Source: Bradyrhizobium sp. AS23.2
GTDB taxonomy: Bacteria; Pseudomonadota; Alphaproteobacteria; Rhizobiales; Xanthobacteraceae
Direction: 5' to 3'
Assembly: GCF_001908185.1 (NCBI RefSeq)
Contig: NZ_LGHM01000227.1
Span: forward strand, 1 to 39,072
DNA length: 39,072 nucleotides
Every line of letters starts with the position of its first letter. Position 1 is the first letter of the stretch. Under the pieces are notes generated by a model. The model was not told the DNA's origin. It saw only the letters and a program-made list of their open reading frames with translations, and did not search any database. Below, one piece after another: positions 17,789 through 26,819 of this stretch. The position numbers were made by a program, and so were the translations under genes.

Positions 17789-18895
17789 TCATTTGGTCCC
17801 GAGCCATTTCTTGGCGGAGGCCTCCGCCTTGGCCCTGTCTTCTGCCGGCAGATCGGAAAACTGCTTGTCGAGCTCCGGATCGCCCTTGCCGGAGGTCTTG
17901 GCGACCAGGTGCCATTTGAAGCCCTCGACCTTGTCCGCGGACGTGCCCACGCCGTTGATCAGCACCCAGGCCAGCCGGTTCTGCGCGATCGCGCTGCCCT
18001 GGCGGGACGCCTTGCGGAGCAACGCGACAGCCGCCGGCTGGTTCTTCGGCGTGCCGGTGCCGTTGAACATCGCAATGGCGTATTCGACCTCGGCATCGAC
18101 GTTATCGGTGAGCGACGCCGCCTGGAGCAGCCGCACCGACCGTTCCGGGTCCTTCGGCACGCCGGTGCCCTCCTTGTAGAAGGTCGCGAGCGCGTATTGC
18201 GCCTCGGGCAGGCCGGCATCGGCCGCCTGGCGCAGCAGCTCGGCGGAGCGCTTGACGTCCTGCGGCAGGGTCTGGCCGTCCAGATAGAGCAAAGCGAGGT
18301 TATAGGCCGCCTTGGGCGCGCCGAGCTTGGCGGCGGACGCCATCAGCTTGACCGCCTCGCCCTTGTCGACCGGACCGCCGCGGCCGGACATGCGTAGCAT
18401 GGCGAGCGCGAACATCGCTTCACGGTCGCCGGCATCGGCGGCGCGCTTGTACCATTCGAGCGCCTTGGCGTAGTCGCGGCGGATGCCCATGGCGTTGGAA
18501 TAGAGTTCGCCCAGCATGGTCATCGCCTTGGGGTCGCCGGTCTGGGCGCGAGCGCTGGCGAGATCGAACGCGGTCTTGTACTGGCCGCGCTGATAGGCGC
18601 CGTACACCAGGTCGACGTTGGAATTGTCGGTCGGTGGCGCGGGGATCACGGTCGCAGCCGGCGCCGGGGTGGAGGCTGGCTTGGGGGAGGCCGAGGGCTT
18701 GGGTGCGGGCGAGGCCTCCTTCTTCTTGGTGATCGTATGCGGTGCGGCCTTTGGCTTTTCCTTTTCCTTTTCCTTTTCCTTGGCCTTCTCGGCCGACGGG
18801 CTCGGCGTCGCGGCCGGCGGGGTGATCTGGAGCTGCGCGGCCGCGGGCGCCGTCAGCAGCAGCGTGGCCAGGATGGTGATGCGCGGGAGCTTCAT
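17789..18895 (-). CDS. Secreted Sel1-like (TPR) repeat protein
   Basis: The 368-residue protein has a signal peptide (1-20, cleavage after APAAA) and a low-complexity linker rich in Lys, Glu, Pro and Ala (30-90), containing EKEKEKEK. About six Sel1 repeats of 36 residues follow (100-330), for example AMTMLGELYSNAMGIRRDYA and AQYALATFYKEGTGVPKDPE. Sel1 repeats are protein-binding scaffolds. It is likely periplasmic. It starts 8 bases after the stop of the ThiE-like gene, so it is probably co-transcribed. Confidence 0.87.
   Translation of the reverse strand: MKLPRITILATLLLTAPAAAQLQITPPAATPSPSAEKAKEKEKEKEKPKAAPHTITKKKEASPAPKPSASPKPASTPAPAATVIPAPPTDNSNVDLVYGAYQRGQYKTAFDLASARAQTGDPKAMTMLGELYSNAMGIRRDYAKALEWYKRAADAGDREAMFALAMLRMSGRGGPVDKGEAVKLMASAAKLGAPKAAYNLALLYLDGQTLPQDVKRSAELLRQAADAGLPEAQYALATFYKEGTGVPKDPERSVRLLQAASLTDNVDAEVEYAIAMFNGTGTPKNQPAAVALLRKASRQGSAIAQNRLAWVLINGVGTSADKVEGFKWHLVAKTSGKGDPELDKQFSDLPAEDRAKAEASAKKWLGTK
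18755..18780. repeat. Hexanucleotide tandem repeat inside the Sel1 gene
   Basis: Four perfect copies of CTTTTC (plus strand) plus a partial fifth, encoding alternating Glu-Lys in the linker of the Sel1 protein. Unit length is a multiple of three, so slippage would change linker length without a frameshift. Confidence 0.85.
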
Positions 18896-18903
18896 GTCGG
18901 GCG

Positions 18904-19578
18904 CTAGCCGTGCTCCTCGCCCGCGGGCGCAGTCGCATGGGCCTTCTTGATCGCAGCGTCCGCCTCGATCAGCGCGGCCTTGGGCCCACGCGGGTCGGCC
19001 CAGATGAACTCGCCGACCAGCACGAAATCGGCGCCGCTGGCGGCGAAGTCATAGGCCTCTTCCAGCGAGGTCGCGAAGCCGACGCAGGGCGGTTCGAACA
19101 GCTCCGCCCACCAGTCCAGCCGCTCGGCAATGGCTTGCGCCGCTGGTCGTTGTCCGTTCGCATCGGGCTCGCCGAACAGCACGTAGTCGGCGCCCATCTC
19201 GCCTGCGCTCATGGAATCGTGGCGCGTGGCGAGCCCGCCGACGCCGGCGATGCGATCGGGCTTGAGCGAGGGGGTTGCCTCTTCCAGCGCGGCGAGGCCC
19301 GTGAGATGCGCGCCGTCTGCACCACCGCGCGCGACCAGTTCGGCATGGCCGTCGATGAGCAGCGCGGCGTCCGCCTTCTGGACCGGCGGCGCCAGGGCCT
19401 TGATGCGCGAGATCATGGTGCGCTGGTCGGTCTCCTTCAGCCGCAGCAGCACGGCTGCGACATCGGCAGAGGCGAGCAGGGCCGGCAACTCGGCGGCGAG
19501 CGTCGCCGGATCATCGACAACAGGCGTCGCGAGATAAAGGCGCGGCACCGGGCGCGGCGGAGGAGATTTGTTCGACAA
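18904..19578 (-). CDS. Thiamine-phosphate synthase-like protein (ThiE/TenI family)
   Basis: The 224-residue TIM-barrel protein shows LLIDGHAELVARGGADGAHL and then GADYVLFGEP and GADFVLVGEFIW, the ThiE/TenI phosphate-binding pattern. In Bradyrhizobium-type genomes this gene sits next to the aldolase, and whether it makes thiamine phosphate is unclear; TenI-type members are aromatases or inactive homologues. No thiamine-pyrophosphate riboswitch is seen. It starts 3 bases past the class I aldolase stop and ends 8 bases before the Sel1 gene. Confidence 0.8.
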   Translation of the reverse strand: MSNKSPPPRPVPRLYLATPVVDDPATLAAELPALLASADVAAVLLRLKETDQRTMISRIKALAPPVQKADAALLIDGHAELVARGGADGAHLTGLAALEEATPSLKPDRIAGVGGLATRHDSMSAGEMGADYVLFGEPDANGQRPAAQAIAERLDWWAELFEPPCVGFATSLEEAYDFAASGADFVLVGEFIWADPRGPKAALIEADAAIKKAHATAPAGEEHG

Positions 19579-19581
19579 GAT

Positions 19582-20607
19582 CTAGGCTGCCTTCTTTTCC
19601 AGGCTGCTTTGCCATTCACCCTTGGAGGCGAGACCGTTCATTCGCGCGCGATGGCTGAATGCTTTCTGCCCGGCCGCGACATTTTCGGCCTTGCCGGACC
19701 ATGCCTTCTGCGGCGCGGCCTGGAGCGCGCGGCCGTAGGAGAAGGTCAAGCCCCAGGGCAGCGGGCCGAGCTTGTGCATGGCGTTGAGATGCGCGGTCGC
19801 CTCTTCGTCGGACTGGCCGCCGGAGAGGAAAGCGATGCCGGGCACCGCCGCCGGCACGCACGCCTTCAAGAGGCGCACCGTTTTCTCCGCGACCTCCTCG
19901 ACGGAGGCCTGCTTCGCGCACTTCTTGCCTGAGACTGCCATGTTCGGCTTCAGCACCATGCCTTCGAGCGCGACGCGCTGCACGCGCAACTCCTGGAACG
20001 TCTTGTTGAGCACGCGCTGGGTGACTTCATAGCAACGGTCGATGTCGTGATCGCCGTCCATCAGCACTTCCGGCTCGACGATCGGCACGATCTGCGCGGC
20101 CTGGCACAACGCGGCATAGCGCGCGAGCGCATGGGCGTTGACCCTGATCGCGGTCATCGAGGGAATGCCGCTGCCGATGTCGATCACCGCTCGCCATTTG
20201 GCGAAGCGCGCGCCGCGCTCGTAATATTTCTTCAACCGCTCGGCGAGCTTGTCGAGCCCGACGGTGACGAGCTCGCCTGGACACATCGGCAAGGCCTGCG
20301 TGCCCTCGTCGACCTTGATGCCGGGAATGGCGCCGCTCTGTTCGATCAGCTTGACCAGCGGCGTGCCGTCCTTGGCGTCCTGCCAGATCGTCTCGTCGTA
20401 GAGGATCACGCCGGAGATAAACTGGCTCATGGCCTCCTTCGAGCGGAACAGCATCTCGCGGTAGTCGCGGCGGTTGCCTTCCGTCGATTCCACGCCGATC
20501 GCGTCAAAGCGCTTCTTGATGGTTCCGGAGGATTCGTCGGCGGCGAGGATGCCCTTGCCGGGGGCGACCATGGCGGTCGCGATCCTGTTGAGCTCAGTCA
20601 GATTCAT
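19582..20607 (-). CDS. Fructose-bisphosphate aldolase, class I
   Basis: The 341-residue Schiff-base aldolase begins MNLTELNRIATAMVAPGKGILAADES. It contains the class I active-site signature VALEGMVLKPNM with the Schiff-base Lys, and the C-terminal GIAFLSGGQSDEEAT phosphate-binding segment. It cleaves fructose-1,6-bisphosphate in glycolysis, gluconeogenesis and the Calvin cycle. The start at ATG 20605-20607 is chosen because GGAGGA lies 7 bases upstream; the longer frame to 20667 lacks support. It lies next to a class II enzyme for the same reaction. Confidence 0.94.
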   Translation of the reverse strand: MNLTELNRIATAMVAPGKGILAADESSGTIKKRFDAIGVESTEGNRRDYREMLFRSKEAMSQFISGVILYDETIWQDAKDGTPLVKLIEQSGAIPGIKVDEGTQALPMCPGELVTVGLDKLAERLKKYYERGARFAKWRAVIDIGSGIPSMTAIRVNAHALARYAALCQAAQIVPIVEPEVLMDGDHDIDRCYEVTQRVLNKTFQELRVQRVALEGMVLKPNMAVSGKKCAKQASVEEVAEKTVRLLKACVPAAVPGIAFLSGGQSDEEATAHLNAMHKLGPLPWGLTFSYGRALQAAPQKAWSGKAENVAAGQKAFSHRARMNGLASKGEWQSSLEKKAA

Positions 20608-20705
20608 CGAGAGGTCCTCCCAAAACGATTCTGCCCTTGCCTGTGAAAATAGACCGTTCTCGGGCAATTGCCGAGTTAACGTTCGTCGCAGGGTAAAGCC
20701 GCTCT

Positions 20706-20858
20706 GTCATTCCGGGATGCGCCGAAAGGCGCAGGCCCGGAATCCATAACCCCAGGCTGTGGTTATGGATTCCGGGCCACGCGGAGCCTGTCATCGGGCC
20801 GCGCATTCGCGCGGACCCGTTGGCGTGTCCCATTGCACACTTGCGCAATGGGAATGAC
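20706..20858. repeat. Intergenic palindrome family B, copy 3
   Basis: Starts GTCATTCCGGGATGCGCC and ends GGGAATGAC, with the shared inner pair GGAATCCATAACC/GGTTATGGATTCC. It has an added right half with hairpins CGCGCATTCGCGCG and CCCATTGCACACTTGCGCAATGGG. It lies between the two aldolase genes. Confidence 0.75.
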
Positions 20859-20898
20859 GGGAGGGGGGGCCTGAAGGCCTTACGCCACCGCGCGATCG

Positions 20899-21966
20899 CT
20901 ACGCGACGCGGGGGTCGAGTTCGCCCTTGGCGTAGCGCTTGGCCATCTCGGCGGTGGTCAGGACGCGCTTGATCTTGGAGGCCTGGCCCGCGGTGTTGAA
21001 TTCCTGGAGCCGCTGCTTGCACAGCTTGGTCATCGCTTCCATCGCCGGCTTCAGGTACTTGCGCGGATCGAACTCTTCCGGGCTGTCCTTCAGAACCTTC
21101 CGGATCTGGCCGGTCATCGCCATGCGGTTGTCGGTGTCGATGTTGATCTTGCGCACGCCGTTCTTGATGCCGCGCTGAATCTCCGTCACCGGCACGCCCC
21201 AGGTCGGCTTCATCTTGCCGCCATAGGCGTTGATGATGTCCTGGAGGTCCTGCGGCACCGACGACGAACCATGCATCACGAGGTGCGTGTTCGGCAGCTT
21301 GCGGTGGATTTCCTCGATCACGTTCATGGCGAGGATATCGCCGTCCGGCTTGCGGGTGAACTTGTAGGCGCCGTGGGAGGTGCCCATCGCGATCGCGAGC
21401 GCGTCGACCTTGGTCTCCTGGACGAACTTCACGGCTTCGTCCGGGTTGGTCAGGAGCTGGTCATGCGACAGCTTGCCTTCGGCGCCGTGGCCGTCTTCCT
21501 TGTCGCCCATGCCGGTCTCGAGCGAGCCGAGCACGCCGAGCTCGCCCTCGACCGAGATGCCGCCGAGATGGGCCATGTCGGTCACGGTCTTGGTGACGCC
21601 GACATTGTAGCCCCAGTCGCCGGGGGTCTTGCCGTCGGCCTTCAGCGAGCCGTCCATCATCACCGAGGTGAAGCCGGCCTGGATCGCGGTCATGCAGGTC
21701 GCGGGCTCGTTGCCGTGGTCGAGATGCACGCAGACCGGAATGTGCGGATAGATCTCGGTGACCGCGTCCATCATGTGCTTGAGCATGACGTCGTTGGCGT
21801 AGGAGCGCGCACCGCGCGAGGCCTGGATGATGACGGGAGCATCGGTCTGGTTCGCGGCATCCATGATCGCCAGCGCCTGCTCCATGTTGTTGATGTTGAA
21901 GGCCGGTACGCCGTAATCGTTCTCCGCCGCATGGTCGAGCAATTGACGCAACGTGATCCGAGCCAT
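20899..21966 (-). CDS. fbaA: Fructose-bisphosphate aldolase, class II (Calvin-cycle subtype)
   Basis: The 355-residue zinc-dependent aldolase begins MARITLRQLLDHAAENDYGVPAFN. It has the zinc-site HLDHG, the conserved SVMMDGSL, GISVEGELG, GTSHGAYK and VMHGSSS segments, and a length typical of the CbbA subtype. It catalyses the same reaction as the class I enzyme, by a metal mechanism. The ATG at 21966 is chosen because the protein N-terminus matches the family and GGGAG lies upstream. It follows pgk by 56 bases and probably shares its transcript. Confidence 0.95.
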   Translation of the reverse strand: MARITLRQLLDHAAENDYGVPAFNINNMEQALAIMDAANQTDAPVIIQASRGARSYANDVMLKHMMDAVTEIYPHIPVCVHLDHGNEPATCMTAIQAGFTSVMMDGSLKADGKTPGDWGYNVGVTKTVTDMAHLGGISVEGELGVLGSLETGMGDKEDGHGAEGKLSHDQLLTNPDEAVKFVQETKVDALAIAMGTSHGAYKFTRKPDGDILAMNVIEEIHRKLPNTHLVMHGSSSVPQDLQDIINAYGGKMKPTWGVPVTEIQRGIKNGVRKINIDTDNRMAMTGQIRKVLKDSPEEFDPRKYLKPAMEAMTKLCKQRLQEFNTAGQASKIKRVLTTAEMAKRYAKGELDPRVA

Positions 21967-22022
21967 GTTTCTTTTTCTCCCGTTTGGGCCTGCAAGGCCG
22001 CTAACTACTCGCCGACTTGAAC

Positions 22023-23219
22023 TTAACTGACGCGCAAAACTTCGACGCCGGGCAGGGGCTTGCCTTCCATCCACTCAAGAAATGCGCCACCGGCAGTCGA
22101 GACATAGGTGAAGTCACCGGCCACATGTGCCTGGTTGAGCGCTGCGACGGTGTCGCCACCGCCCGCGATCGAGATCAGTTTTTTCGCCTTGGTGCGTTCG
22201 GCGGCATGCTTGGCGGCCGCGACCGTGCCGCGATCGAAGGGCTGCATCTCGAAGGCGCCGAGCGGCCCGTTCCAGACCAGGGTCGCCGCGTCATCGATCG
22301 CGGCATGGACGCGCGCGACCGACTGCGGACCGACGTCGAGGATCATGCCGTCGGCCGGGATCGCGTCGAGCCCGTAGGCGTGCGACGGCGCGTTGGCGGC
22401 GAAATGGTAGGCGACGGTGGCGTCGACCGGCAGGATGATCGCGCAGTTGGCGGCTTCCGCCTTCTCCATGATGCGCAGCGCGGTCGGCGCGAGATCCTTC
22501 TCGGCCAGCGACTTGCCGATCGCGACGCCCTGGGCGTGCAGGAAGGTGTTGGCCATGCCGCCGCCGATCACCAGCGCATCGACCTTGTTGACGAGGTTTT
22601 CGAGCAGGTCGATCTTGGTCGAGACCTTGGCGCCGCCGATGATCGCGATGACGGGCTTGGTCGGCGAGCCCAGCGCCTTCTCCAGCGCATCGAGCTCGGC
22701 CTGCATGGTGCGGCCGGCATAGGCCGGGAGCTTGTGGCCGAGGCCTTCGGTCGAGGCGTGGGCGCGGTGCGCGGCCGAGAACGCGTCATTGACCCAGATG
22801 TCGCCGAGCTTTGCCAATTCCGCGACGAAGGCGGGATCGTTCTTTTCCTCTTCCTTGTGGAAGCGGGTGTTTTCCAGGCACAGGATATCGCCGTCCTTCA
22901 AGCCGGCGACGGCCTTGGCCGCGGGCTCGTCGATGCAATCGTCGGCGAAGGCGACAGGCTTATTCACGACCTTCGACAGCGCTTCAGCGACAGGCTTGAG
23001 CGACTCCTTGGGGTCGCGTCCCTTGGGCCGGCCAAAATGCGCGAGCAGGATGACCTTGCCGCCCTTGTCGGCGAGCTCGGTGATGGTCGGTGCGACCCGC
23101 TCGAGCCGCGTTGCGTCCGTGACGCGCCCGCTCTCCATGGGCACGTTCAGATCGACGCGCAGCAATACGCGCTTGCCCTTCACGTCGACGTCGTCGAGGG
23201 TGCGGAATTTGTTCGCCAT
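22023..23219 (-). CDS. pgk: Phosphoglycerate kinase
   Basis: The 398-residue protein begins MANKFRTLDDVDVKGKRVLL and has the N-terminal signature RVDLNVPMESGRVTD, the substrate segment HFGRPKG, and the hinge and nucleotide site GGAKVSTKIDLL. The C-terminal SIAGGGDTVAAL carries the active-site Gly-rich loop. It interconverts 1,3-bisphosphoglycerate and 3-phosphoglycerate with ATP formation. The start at 23219 excludes an upstream frame that runs into a palindromic repeat. It lies between gap and the class II aldolase. Confidence 0.96.
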   Translation of the reverse strand: MANKFRTLDDVDVKGKRVLLRVDLNVPMESGRVTDATRLERVAPTITELADKGGKVILLAHFGRPKGRDPKESLKPVAEALSKVVNKPVAFADDCIDEPAAKAVAGLKDGDILCLENTRFHKEEEKNDPAFVAELAKLGDIWVNDAFSAAHRAHASTEGLGHKLPAYAGRTMQAELDALEKALGSPTKPVIAIIGGAKVSTKIDLLENLVNKVDALVIGGGMANTFLHAQGVAIGKSLAEKDLAPTALRIMEKAEAANCAIILPVDATVAYHFAANAPSHAYGLDAIPADGMILDVGPQSVARVHAAIDDAATLVWNGPLGAFEMQPFDRGTVAAAKHAAERTKAKKLISIAGGGDTVAALNQAHVAGDFTYVSTAGGAFLEWMEGKPLPGVEVLRVS

Positions 23220-23238
23220 CGGACACTCTCTCTTGTCC

Positions 23239-23360
23239 TCTTGTCCCGGGCGCTGCGCAGCGCAAAGCGGTGCGCTGCAGAACCGGGACCTACGCAGGAA
23301 CATGGGTCCCGGCTCTGCGGCGCACCGTGAAGACACGCTGCGCCGCGTCCGGGACACGAG
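23239..23360. repeat. Intergenic palindrome family A, copy 3
   Basis: Ends TTGTCCCGGG and CGTCCGGGACACGAG are inverted. Inner features include GCTGCGCAGC and GGTCCCGG blocks like the other family A copies. It separates gap from pgk inside the same transcription unit. Confidence 0.75.
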
Positions 23361-23368
23361 ACCTTGGC

Positions 23369-24376
23369 TTAGATCACCTTCGCCATTGCGACGGCGGTGT
23401 CAGCCATGCGGTTTGAGAAGCCCCACTCGTTGTCATACCAGGACATCACGCGCACCAGCGTGCCGTTCTGCACCTTGGTCTGGTCTTCGTGGAACGTCGA
23501 GGAGTGCGGATCGTGGTTGAAGTCGATCGAGACATTCGGCGCGGAGGTGTAGCCGAGGACGCCCTTGAGCTGCTGCTCGGAGGCGCGCTTCATCGCCGCG
23601 TTGATTTCCTTGGCGTCGGTGGCGCGCTTGGCGACGATCTTGAGGTCGACGACCGACACGTTCGGGGTCGGCACGCGGATCGCGACGCCGTCGAGCTTGC
23701 CCTTGAGTTCGGGAAGCACGAGGCCGATCGCCTTCGCTGCGCCGGTCGAGGTCGGGATCATCGACATCGCCGCGGCGCGGCCGCGGTAGAGATCCTTGTG
23801 CAGCGTGTCCAGCGTCGGCTGGTCGCCGGTGTAGGCGTGGATCGTGGTCATGAAGCCGGTCTCGATGCCGACGAGGTCGTTCAGCACCTTGGCGACCGGC
23901 GCGAGGCAGTTCGTCGTGCAGGAGCCGTTGGAGACGACCAGATGATCCTTGGTCAGCGTGTGATGATTGACGCCGTAGACGATGGTGGCATCGGCACCGT
24001 CGGCGGGCGCGGAGACCAGCACGCGCTTGGCGCCGGCGGTCAGGTGCGCGGAGGCCTTGTCCTTCGAGGTGAAGATGCCGGTGCATTCCAGCGCGATGTC
24101 GACGCCGAGATCCTTCCAGGGAAGCTTCGACGGATCGCGCTCGGCGGTCACCTTGATCTTGCCGCCGCCGAGGCTGATCGAGTCACCATCGACGGTCACG
24201 GTGCCGGGGAAGCGGCCGTGGACCGAGTCGAAGCGAAGGAGATGGGCGTTGGTCTCGACCGGGCCGAGGTCGTTGATGCCGACGACCTCGATATCCTTGC
24301 GGCCAGACTCGGCGATAGCCCGCAGGACGTTGCGACCGATGCGGCCAAAACCGTTAATTCCGACGCGGACTGCCAT
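23369..24376 (-). CDS. gap: Glyceraldehyde-3-phosphate dehydrogenase, type I
   Basis: The 335-residue protein has the NAD-binding start VRVGINGFGRIGRNVLRA and the active-site SNGSCTTNCLAPV with catalytic Cys153. The acidic residue in GINDL (Asp36) favours NAD over NADP. It oxidises glyceraldehyde-3-phosphate to 1,3-bisphosphoglycerate. AAGGAG lies about 8 bases before the ATG. It is 170 bases downstream of tkt; that gap contains a short GC hairpin but no clear terminator on this strand, so co-transcription is possible. Confidence 0.96.
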   Translation of the reverse strand: MAVRVGINGFGRIGRNVLRAIAESGRKDIEVVGINDLGPVETNAHLLRFDSVHGRFPGTVTVDGDSISLGGGKIKVTAERDPSKLPWKDLGVDIALECTGIFTSKDKASAHLTAGAKRVLVSAPADGADATIVYGVNHHTLTKDHLVVSNGSCTTNCLAPVAKVLNDLVGIETGFMTTIHAYTGDQPTLDTLHKDLYRGRAAAMSMIPTSTGAAKAIGLVLPELKGKLDGVAIRVPTPNVSVVDLKIVAKRATDAKEINAAMKRASEQQLKGVLGYTSAPNVSIDFNHDPHSSTFHEDQTKVQNGTLVRVMSWYDNEWGFSNRMADTAVAMAKVI

Positions 24377-24546
24377 GTTTCGTCTCCTTATGACCGTTCA
24401 ATGACGTGTTCGATAACGCCTAATCATCCCGCACACCGCGCTTGGCGCGCATGCGAGGGTTTTTTAGGGCGGACGCCCGGTTCGGCCGGGCGGTGCTTGA
24501 TCATATGCGACGTTACGTAGTCCTTTTTTTTTGGCAAGCTCAACTC

Positions 24547-26532
24547 TCAGGAAACGCGCTTCAGCACAGCGTTAACCGCAGCCTCGGCGGTAATGCCGAA
24601 ATGCTTGAAAAGGTCCTTCGCAGGGGCGCTGGCGCCGAAGGAATGCATGCCGATAAATTCGCCATCCTGGCCGATCACGGCATCCCAGCCCCAGCGCACT
24701 GCGGCCTCGATCGCGACCTTCACCGGCGCGTTGCCGATGATCTCGGCGCGCCTGGCCTCTGGTTGCGCTAACAAGAGCTCGAGCGAGGGCACCGAAACCA
24801 CCCGCGACGCGATGCCGCGCTCGGCGAGCTGCTTTTGGGCAGCAACTGCGATCTCGACTTCGGAGCCGGAGGCAAACAGCGTCGCCTTGGCCTCGCCTTG
24901 CGCGGCGACCAGCTCGTACGCGCCGTGCTGGCAGGGATTGTCGTTCGGCGCGGTGGTGCGGAGCTGCGGCAGGTTCTGCCGCGTCAGCGCCAGCACGGTC
25001 GGTCCGTCGATGCGGTTGAGCGCGAGCTCCCAGCATTCGGCGACCTCGATGGAATCGCAGGGACGGAACACGCGCATGTTCGGGATGGCGCGAAGGGCTG
25101 CGAGATGCTCGACCGGCTGATGGGTCGGGCCGTCCTCGCCGAGGCCGATGGAATCGTGCGTCATCACGTAGACGACGCCGGCGCCCATCAAGGCGGCGAG
25201 GCGCATCGCAGGTCGCGCATAATCGGTGAACACCAGGAAGGTTGCGCCGTTCGGTGCGAAACCACCGTGCAGGAAGATGCCGTTCATCGCGGCGGCCATG
25301 CCGTGCTCACGGACGCCGTAATGGATGAAGCGGCCCTTCGGCGTCTTGGCGGAGAAGTCGGTCGCCGACTTCGCCTTGTTGTTGTTGGAGCCGGTGAGAT
25401 CGGCCGAGCCTGCCAGGAACTCCATCGGCATGGCGCCGGCAATGACTTCGATCACGGCTTCCGAGGATTTGCGGGTGGCCGCGACCATCGGCTTTTCCAG
25501 CAGCTCCTTCTTGTACGCGCGCACCGCCTTCGCGAGCGAGGCCGGACGCTCGTGACGCAGGCGGCGCTCGAACTCGGCGCGCTTGCGGCTGCCGAGCTCA
25601 CCGAGCCGTCCCTCCCATTCCTGACGTGCAGCTGCGCCGCGCGAGCCGGCTGCGCGCCAGGCCTTCAGCACGTCATCAGGCACCGAGAACGGCTCGAGCG
25701 AAATGCCGAGATTTTCCTTGGCGGCCTTGAGCTCGTCGGCGCCGAGTGCCTCGCCATGCGCCTTCGCGGTGCCGGCCTTGTGCGGCGCGCCGAAGCCGAT
25801 GGTGGTGCGGCAGGCGATCAGCGTCGGCCTGTTGGATTTCTTCGCGCGCGTGATGGCGGCAGCGATCGCGGCCTGGTCGTGGCCATCGATCTTCTCGGCG
25901 GCCCAGCCAGCGGACTTGAAGCGCTTCACCTGGTCGACGGAATCGGCGATCGAGGTCGGACCGTCGATCGAGATGCCGTTGTCGTCGTAGAGGACGATCA
26001 TCTTGTTGAGCTTCCAGTGCCCGGCCATCGCGATCGCTTCCTGCGACACGCCTTCCATCAGGTCGCCATCGGAGGCGAGCACGAAGGTGTGGTGGTCGAC
26101 GATCTTCTTGCCGAACTCTGCGGCCAGCATCTTCTCGGCGAGTGCCATGCCGACCGCGGTCGAGATGCCCTGGCCGAGCGGACCGGTGGTGGTCTCGATG
26201 CCCTTGGTGTGGAAGTTTTCGGGGTGTCCCGGCGTCAACCCGCCGAGCTGGCGGAACTGCTTGAGCTGGTCCAGCGTCATGTCGGCATTGCCGGTCAGAT
26301 ACAGCAGCGAATAGAGCAGCATCGAACCGTGGCCAGCCGAGAGCACGAAGCGGTCGCGGTCGGGCCAGGCGGGCGCGGCGGCATCGAATTTCAGGAATTG
26401 CGTGAACAGCACCGTGGCGATGTCAGCGGCGCCCATCGGCAGGCCGGGATGGCCCGATTTCGCCTTCTCGACAGCATCCATCGAGAGGCCACGGATCGCG
26501 TTGGCCATACGGGTATGATCGACTTGCGTCAT
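24547..26532 (-). CDS. tkt: Transketolase
   Basis: The 661-residue thiamine-diphosphate enzyme has the cofactor motif SDGDLMEGVSQEA ending in YDDNGISIDG (about 150-190), the transketolase box GLGEDGPTHQPVEHLAALR and HGFGASAPA-like C-terminal residues (HSFGASAPAKDLF). It transfers two-carbon units in the pentose-phosphate and Calvin pathways. Among in-frame Mets the start at 26532 (MTQVDHTRMANAIRG) matches the family N-terminus; the longer frame to 26649 does not. It is the first gene of the minus-strand carbon cluster, divergent from DUF4164/zapA. Confidence 0.95.
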   Translation of the reverse strand: MTQVDHTRMANAIRGLSMDAVEKAKSGHPGLPMGAADIATVLFTQFLKFDAAAPAWPDRDRFVLSAGHGSMLLYSLLYLTGNADMTLDQLKQFRQLGGLTPGHPENFHTKGIETTTGPLGQGISTAVGMALAEKMLAAEFGKKIVDHHTFVLASDGDLMEGVSQEAIAMAGHWKLNKMIVLYDDNGISIDGPTSIADSVDQVKRFKSAGWAAEKIDGHDQAAIAAAITRAKKSNRPTLIACRTTIGFGAPHKAGTAKAHGEALGADELKAAKENLGISLEPFSVPDDVLKAWRAAGSRGAAARQEWEGRLGELGSRKRAEFERRLRHERPASLAKAVRAYKKELLEKPMVAATRKSSEAVIEVIAGAMPMEFLAGSADLTGSNNNKAKSATDFSAKTPKGRFIHYGVREHGMAAAMNGIFLHGGFAPNGATFLVFTDYARPAMRLAALMGAGVVYVMTHDSIGLGEDGPTHQPVEHLAALRAIPNMRVFRPCDSIEVAECWELALNRIDGPTVLALTRQNLPQLRTTAPNDNPCQHGAYELVAAQGEAKATLFASGSEVEIAVAAQKQLAERGIASRVVSVPSLELLLAQPEARRAEIIGNAPVKVAIEAAVRWGWDAVIGQDGEFIGMHSFGASAPAKDLFKHFGITAEAAVNAVLKRVS

Positions 26533-26819
26533 GTCTGAAATCCGTCTGAAATGAGGCGCTTGGCGGTGATGCGGCCGCGTGGGGAGGAGCTTGGCGGCCA
26601 CTGAAGGTCGAGGCTGGGATAGCACCTCGGTTCCGGGAGTCCAAGGCAATCAAACGTCGGTTTGGCCGTAAAAGTTGCTTAGCGGTGCATAGTTTCGCGG
26701 CGGCGTTGCGCTTGGCTAGCTTGCCACGTAAATTTCTGCTTCTAACCGCTTGCCGAACCGAGTCTTTTGCCGGACGGCAAGCCCCCGGGGAAAAGGCCAT
26801 AGGTTCCGCCGCTGACTAG

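Noticed and set aside
18904..19578. Thiamine riboswitch near the ThiE-like gene
   Set aside because: The gene begins 3 bases after the aldolase stop, leaving no room for a leader, and no thi-box pattern is seen.
24377..24546. Terminator between tkt and gap
   Set aside because: The GC hairpin (GCCCGG/CCGGGC) is not followed by a T-run on the minus strand; the T-rich tract there belongs to the opposite strand.
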